From Blautia hansenii (GTDB taxonomy: Bacteria; Bacillota; Clostridia; Lachnospirales; Lachnospiraceae), in contig NZ_JAAITA010000003.1 of NCBI RefSeq assembly GCF_013304445.1, positions 62,001 through 126,000 of the forward strand: a stretch of 64,000 nt of DNA, read 5' to 3'. The notes under the pieces were generated by a model. The model was not told where the DNA came from. It saw nothing but the letters and a program-made list of their open reading frames with translations, and made no database searches. Positions within the stretch are counted from its first letter, which is position 1, and every line of letters begins with the position of its first letter. Below, piece after piece: positions 8,530-16,209 of the stretch. Both the position numbers and the translations under genes were made by a program.

Positions 8530-11424
8530 ATGGTAGAATTTTCCAGAGAAAAAGAAATGGTTTTTTGTATTCCGGCTGAAAAGGAGAAGGGAATTGTAAG
8601 AATTGCAGAGAAGGTGGCAAAAGATGTGGAAACGGTGGCTGGCTGCTGTCCGCTGGTTACAGGGGAGAGAGGGCTCTATGAGCAGGGGATTCTTGCGCTT
8701 TCTGCAGACAAAGGGGAGGTTTCCCTATGGCTGGAGAAGCAGTTTCCTGCCCTGGCAAAGGTCAGAGGAAAGCGAGAGGTATATGGCTTTTTTCTCGCAG
8801 ACAGGCCGGTTCTGGGCATAGAAAATTGTCTGGTCATATATGGAAGTGACCGCCTGGGAACCATATACGGGCTGTTTCATCTGTCAGAGATTTTGGGAGT
8901 GTCTCCCTGCCATTACTGGGGAGATGTGAAAGCCCCTTCTTATGAAAAAGTATTTTTATGCAGTACAGAAGACGAAGAGAAATTACAGAATAAGGAAAAG
9001 CAGTTGTGTCTGTCAGTGCCGGAACAACCTCGGATTTCCAAAGAGCCGTCTGTGAAATACAGAGGATTTTTTATTAACGATGAATGGCCCTGTTTTGGGA
9101 ATTGGACGTTTTCGCATTTCGGCGGCTTTACAGCAGAGATGTATGACAAGGTGTTTGAATATCTTCTGCGCATGAAGGGAAATTACCTGTGGCCGGCCAT
9201 GTGGACGTCTTCTTTCCTGGTGGACGGGCCGGGAATGCAGTCTATGGAACTGGCAGATTCCTATGGAATTTATATCGGCATGTCCCACCATGAGCCGTGT
9301 ATGCGTTCCAGTGAGGAATGGGACATGGTAAAAGGAGAGAAATACGGCAGGGACTGGAGTTATCTAAGTAACCGGGAAGGGCTTTTGGAATACTGGAAAG
9401 ACGGGCTTCTGCGCAGCAGGGGACATCATGTATTTCCCACCATTGGCATGAGAGGAGAAAGAGACAGCAAGATGATGGGAGAGGCTTCTGTGGCGGACAA
9501 TATCCGGGTGCTGAAGGACATTCTGACGGACCAGAGAACTCTGATTCGGGAATCTCTGCAGGAGGAAGAAGAGATTCCACAGCTCTTTGCTGTGTATAAG
9601 GAAGTGGAAGATTATTATTTCGGGGACAACCAGGCAGAAGGACTGGAACACTTTGAAGAATTGGAGGGTGTTACTTTGCTGCTCTGCGAAGATAATTTCG
9701 GCAATATGCGCGCTCTGCCAAAAGAGGAGGAGAGAAGCCGCAAGGGCGGCTTTGGCATGTATTATCATCTGGATTACCATGGCGGTCCGGTTTCCTATGA
9801 GTGGGTGGCGTCAGTGCCTCTTACAAAAATCTGGGAGCAGATGACAGAGGCCTATGCATATGGCGTCCGGGAACTCTGGATTGTCAATGTGGGAGATTTG
9901 AAGTTTCAGGAATACCCGCTGAACTATTTTATGGAAATGGCCTATGACTTTGATACCTGGGGCAGCGCCCATCCGGAAAGCCCTAAGGCCTATACGGAAA
10001 AATGGATTCAGCAGCAGTTTGGCCCGGAAACCTCTCCTGAAGAACGAAACAGCATAAAAAATGTGGTGGAGGAATATATCCGGCTGAATCATCTGCGCCG
10101 TCCGGAATCCTGCAGCAGTGAAGTCTATCATCCGGTACATTACCGGGAAGGCAGCCGTATGCGGAGACGGTGTGAGGAATTAGAGGAAACCAATGAAAGG
10201 CTGAGAGAAGCGCTGAAAGGAAGAAGCTGTGAAGCGGCTTATTACAGTATGGTTTACTATCCGGCGGCGGCTTCTGCGAATTTGCTGCAGATGCATTTAT
10301 ATGCAGGATTTAACCATCTTTATGCGCGTCAGGGAAAAGCCATTGCCAATCTGATGGGAGAGAAAATGGAGCAGTGCATAGAGCGGGATGAAGCGCTGGC
10401 ACAGGAGATGGCCGCATTTGCAGAAGGAAAATGGGCAGGTATGGAAATGGCGCTGCACATCGGGTTTACCAACTGGAACAGTGAGGACTGGAGATATCCG
10501 GTGCGCCACGTCCTGCGCCTGCCCCAGACACCCAGACTGGTGGTATCCCGCTGGGATGAAGAAGCACATTTTACCAATCAGTATTTTCCCACTCCTCTGG
10601 TTATTGAGGATTTTCTGGAGGAGAACAGCAAAGAAGTGGGACTGGAGATTGCCAATGGAGGACAGGGGGAAATCTGCTGGGAAATAAAAGAAACCTGCGA
10701 CTGGCTTTTGTTTTCTGAAAAAGAGGGAAAAACAGCTTTACAGGACTGTGTTCTCCTGACTGTGGACAGGGAAAAACTGTCTGGCGAGGAAAAGACTTGT
10801 ACTTTTTATGTGGTGGCAGGGGAAGAAAAGGTTCCGGTGTGTGTAAGGGCGAAAAGAGAGGAACTGCCTGCTCTGCCTGGGCATACAGCCATAAGCAGGA
10901 AAGGGATTTTTGCCATAGACGCGGTAAATTATGCGGAGAAAAAGGCCGGGGACTATAAGGGCGAAGCCGCTGAATATGGTTTGCTGACGGATTTTGGGAA
11001 ATATGGAAGCGGTATGAAGGTATTTCCTGTGACAGCTGCCTTTGATGGAGATTTGCACGCGCCTTCTCTGACCTATGAGCTTTGGAGCAGGAGAGCAGGG
11101 AAAGGCAGGCTGCGCCTTTTTACATCTCCGGCTAATCCGCTGGTGTACGGAGGAGAGCTGCGAGTGGGCGTTTCCTGCAATGCCGGCGAGATACAAAGAC
11201 TTGTGCTTACAGACAGCAGGTATAAAGGCGGAGATAACGACTGCGCTGCCTGGGAGCGCGCTGTGCTGAACCAGGAGCATGTGGCAGAGATGGAAATTTC
11301 ATTACAAGAAGGCCTCAACCGTATTACCGTGTACGCGGGGGAAGCGGGGATTGTGCTGGAAAGGCTTGTGGTGCTGGAAGGAGATGCGGAAATGGAGGAC
11401 AGCTATCTGGGGACAGAAAAGTAA
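8530..11424 (+). CDS. Glycoside hydrolase family 115 (xylan alpha-1,2-glucuronidase)
   Basis: A 964-residue protein with the GH115 layout. An N-terminal Rossmann-like part (GSDRLGTIYGLFHLSEILG ... HYWGDV) is followed by the catalytic barrel (RGFFINDEWPCFGNW, LRMKGNYLWPAMW, GMRGERD, NFGNMR, YHLDYHGGPVSYEW), a helical region around 540-640, and a C-terminal beta domain. GH115 enzymes remove (4-O-methyl-)glucuronic acid from internal as well as terminal xyloses of glucuronoxylan. No signal peptide is visible (start MVEFSREKEM), so it probably works on imported oligosaccharides. It complements the terminal-specific GH67 enzyme of the same locus. Confidence 0.93.
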   Translation: MVEFSREKEMVFCIPAEKEKGIVRIAEKVAKDVETVAGCCPLVTGERGLYEQGILALSADKGEVSLWLEKQFPALAKVRGKREVYGFFLADRPVLGIENCLVIYGSDRLGTIYGLFHLSEILGVSPCHYWGDVKAPSYEKVFLCSTEDEEKLQNKEKQLCLSVPEQPRISKEPSVKYRGFFINDEWPCFGNWTFSHFGGFTAEMYDKVFEYLLRMKGNYLWPAMWTSSFLVDGPGMQSMELADSYGIYIGMSHHEPCMRSSEEWDMVKGEKYGRDWSYLSNREGLLEYWKDGLLRSRGHHVFPTIGMRGERDSKMMGEASVADNIRVLKDILTDQRTLIRESLQEEEEIPQLFAVYKEVEDYYFGDNQAEGLEHFEELEGVTLLLCEDNFGNMRALPKEEERSRKGGFGMYYHLDYHGGPVSYEWVASVPLTKIWEQMTEAYAYGVRELWIVNVGDLKFQEYPLNYFMEMAYDFDTWGSAHPESPKAYTEKWIQQQFGPETSPEERNSIKNVVEEYIRLNHLRRPESCSSEVYHPVHYREGSRMRRRCEELEETNERLREALKGRSCEAAYYSMVYYPAAASANLLQMHLYAGFNHLYARQGKAIANLMGEKMEQCIERDEALAQEMAAFAEGKWAGMEMALHIGFTNWNSEDWRYPVRHVLRLPQTPRLVVSRWDEEAHFTNQYFPTPLVIEDFLEENSKEVGLEIANGGQGEICWEIKETCDWLLFSEKEGKTALQDCVLLTVDREKLSGEEKTCTFYVVAGEEKVPVCVRAKREELPALPGHTAISRKGIFAIDAVNYAEKKAGDYKGEAAEYGLLTDFGKYGSGMKVFPVTAAFDGDLHAPSLTYELWSRRAGKGRLRLFTSPANPLVYGGELRVGVSCNAGEIQRLVLTDSRYKGGDNDCAAWERAVLNQEHVAEMEISLQEGLNRITVYAGEAGIVLERLVVLEGDAEMEDSYLGTEK

Positions 11425-11425
11425 T

Positions 11426-11446
11426 TATGGAAAAATTCCATATTTA
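11426..11446 (+). terminator. Small hairpin after the GH115 gene
   Basis: TATGGAA (11426-11432) and TTCCATA (11436-11442) form a 7-bp stem with a 3-nt loop, followed by TTTAC. It starts two bases after the GH115 stop. The stem is AT-rich and the T-run short, so termination would be weak. Confidence 0.35.
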
Positions 11447-11459
11447 CATCTCCTGATTT

Positions 11460-11492
11460 TTGTATTAAACTAAGCATAGTATTTTAATACTA
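11460..11492 (+). promoter_or_regulatory. Candidate asnA promoter with palindromic operator
   Basis: TTGTAT (11460-11465), 17 bp, then TTTAAT (11483-11488) form a weak promoter. The -10 sits inside a perfect inverted repeat, TAGTATT-TT-AATACTA (11477-11492). A palindrome on a -10 is a typical repressor site; the regulator is not in the window. Confidence 0.45.
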
Positions 11493-11524
11493 TAAAAACG
11501 TAAAATCTTACAGGAGGAAAGCAC

Positions 11525-12532
11525 ATGGGAAAAGTAATCATACCGGAAAATTATCAGTCCTGTTTATCCAGATACGAAACGCAGGAAGCAATCGGTGCCA
11601 TTAAAAATCTTATGCAGAAAAAGCTGTGTATGGCACTGAAATTAAAGAGGGTGACTGCGCCGCTGTTTGTAGACCCGGCTTCTGGTCTGAACGATGACTT
11701 AAATGGCGTGGAACGCCCGGTTACCTTTGATATTCCGGACGCAGGAGTAAATGCACAGGTGGTACATTCTCTGGCGAAATGGAAACGTATGGCGCTGTAC
11801 CGTTACGATTTTCATGTAGGTAAGGGACTTCTCACCGACATGAACGCAGTACGCAGGGATGAAGAACTGGATAATCTGCATTCTGTTTATGTAGACCAGT
11901 GGGACTGGGAAAAAATCATTACCAGAGAAGACCGGAATCTGGAGTACTTGAAAAATACAGTGAATCGTATTGTGGGTGCCATCTGTAATGCCCTGGATGA
12001 AATTAAATACCAGTATGAGCATTTGGACACAGAGCTTTCCAGAGAAGTTTCTTTTATTACCACACAGGAACTGGAAGATTTATACCCTGATTTCACACCA
12101 AAGGAAAGGGAAAACGCCTATACAAAAGAGCATAAAACCGTGTGCATTATGCAGATTGGAGATGTGCTGGCCTCAGGGCAGAAACATGACGGAAGAGCGC
12201 CGGATTATGACGACTGGAAATTAAATTGTGATATTCTCTTCTGGCACGAACCTCTGCAGTGTGCGCTGGAGATTTCTTCCATGGGAATTCGTGTGGACGA
12301 AAAAGCCCTGGATGAGCAGCTTACCAAAGCAGGCTGTGATGACAGAAGAAATCTTCCTTTCCACAAAATGCTGCTGGAGGGAAAACTGCCTCTGACCATT
12401 GGCGGCGGTATCGGACAGTCCCGGATTTGTATGCTGCTTCTGAAAAAAGCCCATGTGGGAGAGGTGCAGGCCTCTCTTTGGGATGAAGAGACATTGAAAG
12501 CCTGTGAAAAGGCGGGAATCGAAATTCTTTAA
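11525..12532 (+). CDS. asnA: Aspartate-ammonia ligase AsnA
   Basis: A 335-residue cytoplasmic enzyme that makes asparagine from aspartate, ATP and ammonia, with the class II aminoacyl-tRNA-synthetase-like fold. Family segments are visible: RVTAPLFVDPASGLNDDLNG near the N-terminus, KWKRMALYRYDF, the central AVRRDEELDNLHSVYVDQWDWEKII and the C-terminal TIGGGIGQSRICMLLL. Length equals the family norm (about 330). AGGAGGAAAGCAC precedes the ATG. It is monocistronic: a palindrome-bearing promoter lies upstream and a strong terminator downstream. Confidence 0.96.
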   Translation: MGKVIIPENYQSCLSRYETQEAIGAIKNLMQKKLCMALKLKRVTAPLFVDPASGLNDDLNGVERPVTFDIPDAGVNAQVVHSLAKWKRMALYRYDFHVGKGLLTDMNAVRRDEELDNLHSVYVDQWDWEKIITREDRNLEYLKNTVNRIVGAICNALDEIKYQYEHLDTELSREVSFITTQELEDLYPDFTPKERENAYTKEHKTVCIMQIGDVLASGQKHDGRAPDYDDWKLNCDILFWHEPLQCALEISSMGIRVDEKALDEQLTKAGCDDRRNLPFHKMLLEGKLPLTIGGGIGQSRICMLLLKKAHVGEVQASLWDEETLKACEKAGIEIL

Positions 12533-12565
12533 AAGAAGAACATAAAGAAGGTACGAAAGGACAAA

Positions 12566-12623
12566 GGACATGATATGAAATGCATAAAGAATTAGAATAT
12601 GCATTTCGTATCATGTCCTTTTT
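12566..12623 (+). terminator. Strong rho-independent terminator after asnA, probably bidirectional
   Basis: A roughly 20-bp near-perfect stem (GGACATGATATGAAATGCAT at 12566-12585 with its partner ending at 12618) encloses a short A/T loop and is followed by TTTTT. The minus-strand lipoprotein gene ends 27 bp beyond it, and the other strand also runs into T-rich sequence, so it may end both transcripts. Confidence 0.88.
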
Positions 12624-12649
12624 ATAGTTTTAGAAATGTTCATACAACA

Positions 12650-13300
12650 TCAATAGGAAATGTAATCCTGCCATACATATCCTGTCTGATTTTCATAAAT
12701 AATCCGATACCAGCCATTCTCGCAGATACCCGTAACTCTTACAGAAGCTCCTCCGTCTAACTGTCCCAGAATTTCAGAACCGCTCTGCGCATCGGCCCGG
12801 ACGTTTACACTGCTGACAATGGTGCCGGTGCCGCTGGTCTGTTCTACGGATACGCCGCTTGCCGGTTCGTCCTGTCCTTCGTCTTCGCTGGTAATAGCAG
12901 AGCCGCTGATACCGGTCAGGTTTTCCTCTGCCTTTTCAGCCAGGTTCAGGACACCGGAATTGTCATCTGTAGAGATAATTTTCCGTACCTTTGCCTTGCT
13001 GGCATCCCCGTCGGTTACTGCGCCCACATAGACAATGGTAACGCTGTTGCCGGGAATAATGCCGTTTTCCAGTTCCAGGCTGGCGTCAGAGCAGTTGTCA
13101 AAAGTCAGTTTTTCTCCCTTATCTGTTTTCAGAGAAAGTTCAGAGCCCGTGAAGCTGGTTAATGTACCGCTTACAGAAGCGGATACTGCATCCAGCTCCG
13201 CTTCCTCCTGGGCCTCTTTATCCTTGCCGCAGGCGGACAAAAAGAGAAATCCCATGGTGAAAAGCAGCAGGGCATATTTTTTTGAGAACTGTTTTGCCAT
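12650..13300 (-). CDS. SH3-domain lipoprotein
   Basis: About 216 residues from the preferred ATG at 13300, which is preceded by AGGAGGT; an in-frame start at 13363 would add 21 residues before the signal peptide. The start MAKQFSKKYALLLF leads into a hydrophobic stretch and lipobox LSAC, so the protein is a surface lipoprotein. A middle beta-rich, acidic region is followed by a C-terminal bacterial SH3 (SH3_3) domain of about 60 residues beginning at VSSVNVRADAQSGSEILGQL. Such domains bind peptidoglycan or proteins at the wall. No enzymatic motif is seen and the specific function is unknown. Confidence 0.8.
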   Translation of the reverse strand: MAKQFSKKYALLLFTMGFLFLSACGKDKEAQEEAELDAVSASVSGTLTSFTGSELSLKTDKGEKLTFDNCSDASLELENGIIPGNSVTIVYVGAVTDGDASKAKVRKIISTDDNSGVLNLAEKAEENLTGISGSAITSEDEGQDEPASGVSVEQTSGTGTIVSSVNVRADAQSGSEILGQLDGGASVRVTGICENGWYRIIYENQTGYVWQDYISY

Positions 13301-13398
13301 AAACAAGACCTCCTGTTTGGTAGAATTTGAAAATAATATACAGCAAAATAATATATCAGTCAAATAACAAAATTATGACGCAAGGAAAAGAGAAACAC

Positions 13399-14769
13399 TC
13401 AAGGCTGTGCTTCCCGTTTTTCCAGATGTTTCCGAAAAATCAACAGAAACGCAATGGTGGACATGACAGCGCCGATACCGTCTGCAAGAGGCTGGGCATA
13501 AAAGGCGCTTTTGGCTCCAAAGAAGATGGGAAGTACAATGGTAAAAAGCATGTAATCTCCCTTTCGCCAGAGGGAAAGTACCAGGGCTGTTTTGCTTCTT
13601 CCAAGAGCGGTAAACCCATCCACAAAGACGTACTGGAAGCTGAGGGGGATAATCATCAGGGTGAAAACACCGATTCCCCAAGTGCAAAGCTGCAGCTGCA
13701 GGGCATCTTTGGTGAAAATCCGTATAAAGTATTCCGGCACGATTCTGGAAAGCAGGAACATCAGCGTGGTAAAGCACAGGCAGAGAATTAAGACATATTT
13801 TTCCGCTTTCTTTACACGTTTTATGTTTCTGGCTCCGTAATTGTAGCTTAAAATGGCCTGGGTGCCGCTGGAAATTCCCAGCATGGGACCGGTAATCAGC
13901 ATCATGTAGCTTTGGACAATGGTGGCGCAGGTAATGAGAATATCGCCCTCTTTAGGGCCGCCGTATTTCTGAAGAACGGTATTCAGTACAATGATAATCA
14001 CGCTGTCCGTAGCCAGAATCAGAAACGGGGAAATTCCCAGACCAATAATTTTTTTCACAATCAGGGGAGAAAATGTCTTCTTCCGAAGCCGCGTAATCTT
14101 TATGGGAATTTTCTTCCCTGTGAGGAAACAAAAAGCAAAGGCGCAGGAGGCAAACTGCGCGATAACGGTGGCAATGGCTGCTCCGGCAACTTTCATATCC
14201 AGAACGAAGATAAAAACCGGATCCAGAATGATATTGGTAACGGCTCCGATAAGAACGGTTATCATGCCTATGGCCGGAAAGCCCTGGCAGGTAATAAAAT
14301 AATTCAGCCCGATGGCCAGCAGGGCAAAAAAGGTTCCTGCCGTATAAATCGTCAGGTAGGAGTCAGCATAGGGAAAGGTTGCAGGGCTTGCCCCGAACCA
14401 GTTTAGCAAATACCGTTTACTGACCAGAAACAGTACGGTCAGCACCGCAGAAAAAACCACCAGCAGGGCGAAGCTGTGAGCCAGTATGGACTCCGCCTGT
14501 TTTTTCCTTCCGGCACCCATGCGCATGGCCATGAGGATAGAACCGCCCAGGCCAATGAGCGTGCCAAAAGAAGTCAGTAAAGTGACAATAGGGCCGCAGA
14601 CCCCTACGCCGGCCAGCGCAGCGTCCCCGATTTTCGGAATATTTCCGATAAACATACGGTCAATAATGCTGTACAAAACCGTAACAAACTGGGCAATCAT
14701 GGAGGGAATGGCCAGTTTCAGAACCAGAATGGGAATTCTGTCTTTTCCCAAATCAGTAGTATGTGACAT
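13399..14769 (-). CDS. MATE-family multidrug/Na+ efflux transporter
   Basis: A 456-residue membrane protein with about 12 hydrophobic segments arranged as two MATE halves. The first half has the family-typical PSMIAQFVTVLYSIIDRMFIG segment; the second starts near GISPFLILATDSVIIIVLN. MATE proteins export cationic drugs or metabolites by Na+ or H+ antiport. The ATG at 14769 is chosen (AAGGAG 10 nt upstream) over an in-frame TTG two codons earlier. The gene is divergent from the molybdenum hydroxylase operon, with 158 bp between the starts. Substrate unknown. Confidence 0.9.
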   Translation of the reverse strand: MSHTTDLGKDRIPILVLKLAIPSMIAQFVTVLYSIIDRMFIGNIPKIGDAALAGVGVCGPIVTLLTSFGTLIGLGGSILMAMRMGAGRKKQAESILAHSFALLVVFSAVLTVLFLVSKRYLLNWFGASPATFPYADSYLTIYTAGTFFALLAIGLNYFITCQGFPAIGMITVLIGAVTNIILDPVFIFVLDMKVAGAAIATVIAQFASCAFAFCFLTGKKIPIKITRLRKKTFSPLIVKKIIGLGISPFLILATDSVIIIVLNTVLQKYGGPKEGDILITCATIVQSYMMLITGPMLGISSGTQAILSYNYGARNIKRVKKAEKYVLILCLCFTTLMFLLSRIVPEYFIRIFTKDALQLQLCTWGIGVFTLMIIPLSFQYVFVDGFTALGRSKTALVLSLWRKGDYMLFTIVLPIFFGAKSAFYAQPLADGIGAVMSTIAFLLIFRKHLEKREAQP

Positions 14770-14865
14770 GTTCAAAATCTCCTTCTTTTCCTCTGTATCT
14801 GCAAAAAACAGACATAGACTGTATTCATTTTAATACGACTTTCGCAAAAAGGAAAGAGAAAATAC

Positions 14866-14895
14866 TTGCCACTTCTAAAATCTCTGTATTATACT
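14866..14895 (+). promoter_or_regulatory. Sigma-A-type promoter of the molybdenum hydroxylase operon
   Basis: TTGCCA (14866-14871) is followed by 18 bp and TATACT (14890-14895), or 15 bp and TATTAT (14887-14892). The start codon of the FAD subunit is 33 nt further on, behind an AGAGAGG site. Confidence 0.6.
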
Positions 14896-14927
14896 GGAGT
14901 TAAATGTAAAATCAGAGAGGAAAACCA

Positions 14928-15749
14928 ATGTTAAAGATTAAAGAGTATGTAAAGGTAAAAGACCTGGAAGAGGCATATCTGTTAAATCAGAAGAAAACCG
15001 CCTGCGTACTTGGCGGTATGGTCTGGCTGAAAATGGGAAACCGCAATATCAGTACAGCCATTGACCTGTCCGGACTGGACCTGGATATGATAGAAGAAAC
15101 AGAAGAGGAGTTCCGTATCGGAGCCATGACATCTTTGAGAACCCTGGAAACCCATAAAGGGCTGGATGGGTACACACAGGGAGCCGTGAAAGAGAGTCTG
15201 CGCCATATTGTGGGAGTGCAGTTTCGCAACTGTGCCACTGTGGGGGGCAGCATTTTTGGCAGATATGGATTTTCTGATGTGCTGACCATGTTCCTGGCTA
15301 TGGATTCTTACGTGGAACTGTATAAAGGCGGAATTGTGCCTTTGGAAGATTTCGCAAAGAAAAAGCCGGACAGAGATATTCTGGTGCGGGTGATTGTGAA
15401 GAAAAGACCGATAAAAACGGTTTATCTCAGCCAGCGAAACAGCAGTACGGATTTCCCGGTGCTGACTTGCTGTGTGGGACTTTTTGCAGACGGGGAAGCA
15501 CGGGCAGTTGTGGGGGCCTGTCCCCAAAGAGCCGGACTGGTTCAGGATGAACAGGGGATTTTAAAAGATTTTTGCAGCAAAGATTTAAAAGCGCAGGAGC
15601 AGGCTGCAGTTTCTTTTGCACAGTATGCAAAGGAAAGGGTGAAAACAGGAGGCAATATGCGCGCTTCTAAGGAATACAGAAGCCATCTGGTGGGCGTTTT
15701 GGTGAAACGGGCGCTGTTGGCAGCAGGAGGTATGGACAATGGAAATTAA
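14928..15749 (+). CDS. Molybdenum hydroxylase FAD-binding subunit (xanthine dehydrogenase XdhB type)
   Basis: A 273-residue FAD subunit of a three-part molybdopterin hydroxylase. The N-terminal half has the FAD-binding pattern of the CO-dehydrogenase/xanthine-dehydrogenase medium chain (YLLNQKKTACVLGGMVWLKM, then VGVQFRNCATVGGSIFGRYGF), and a CO_deh_flav_C-like domain follows. It would pass electrons from the 2Fe-2S subunit to NAD+ or another acceptor. It is first in the operon and overlaps the next gene by 11 nt, indicating translational coupling. The substrate (xanthine, another purine or another N-heterocycle) cannot be read from this subunit. Confidence 0.88.
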   Translation: MLKIKEYVKVKDLEEAYLLNQKKTACVLGGMVWLKMGNRNISTAIDLSGLDLDMIEETEEEFRIGAMTSLRTLETHKGLDGYTQGAVKESLRHIVGVQFRNCATVGGSIFGRYGFSDVLTMFLAMDSYVELYKGGIVPLEDFAKKKPDRDILVRVIVKKRPIKTVYLSQRNSSTDFPVLTCCVGLFADGEARAVVGACPQRAGLVQDEQGILKDFCSKDLKAQEQAAVSFAQYAKERVKTGGNMRASKEYRSHLVGVLVKRALLAAGGMDNGN

Positions 15750-16209
15750 ATTCTGGCTGAATGGCGAAAAAACACAGATACAGGCAGAGCCGGATGCGCT
15801 GCTTTTAGATGTGCTGCGGAGTTTAGGCTGCTATAGCGTAAAGCGCGGCTGTGAGACGGCAAACTGTGGGCTGTGTACGGTATTAATGGAAGAAAGGCCG
15901 GTTCTTTCCTGCAGTATGCTGGCAGCAAGAGCAGAAGGAAAGCATGTGGTAACGCTGGAAGGCATGCAGGAAGAAGCGAAAGAATTTGGGGATTTTCTTG
16001 CAGGGGAGGGCGCAGAACAGTGCGGCTTTTGCAATCCCGGTTTTATTATGAATGTGTTTGCCATGCTGAAAGAACTGGAAGACCCTTCTGAGGAAGAGAT
16101 TCACGAATATCTGGCAGGAAATCTGTGCCGCTGCTCCGGCTTTATGGGACAGACCAGAAGTATTTTGAAGTTTTTGCAGTATAAAAAGGAAGGAGGCGCG
16201 CAGAAATGA
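15739..16209 (+). CDS. Molybdenum hydroxylase 2Fe-2S subunit (XdhC type)
   Basis: A 156-residue small subunit carrying both expected iron-sulfur motifs. Cys38, Cys43, Cys46 and Cys58 form the plant-ferredoxin-type cluster (GCETANCGLC), and Cys95, Cys98, Cys130 and Cys132 form the second (CGFCNPGF ... CRCSGF). It relays electrons from the molybdenum site to FAD. It overlaps the FAD gene upstream by 11 nt and the large-subunit gene by 4 nt (ATGA), so the three chains are translationally coupled and presumably equimolar. Confidence 0.93.
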   Translation: MEIKFWLNGEKTQIQAEPDALLLDVLRSLGCYSVKRGCETANCGLCTVLMEERPVLSCSMLAARAEGKHVVTLEGMQEEAKEFGDFLAGEGAEQCGFCNPGFIMNVFAMLKELEDPSEEEIHEYLAGNLCRCSGFMGQTRSILKFLQYKKEGGAQK

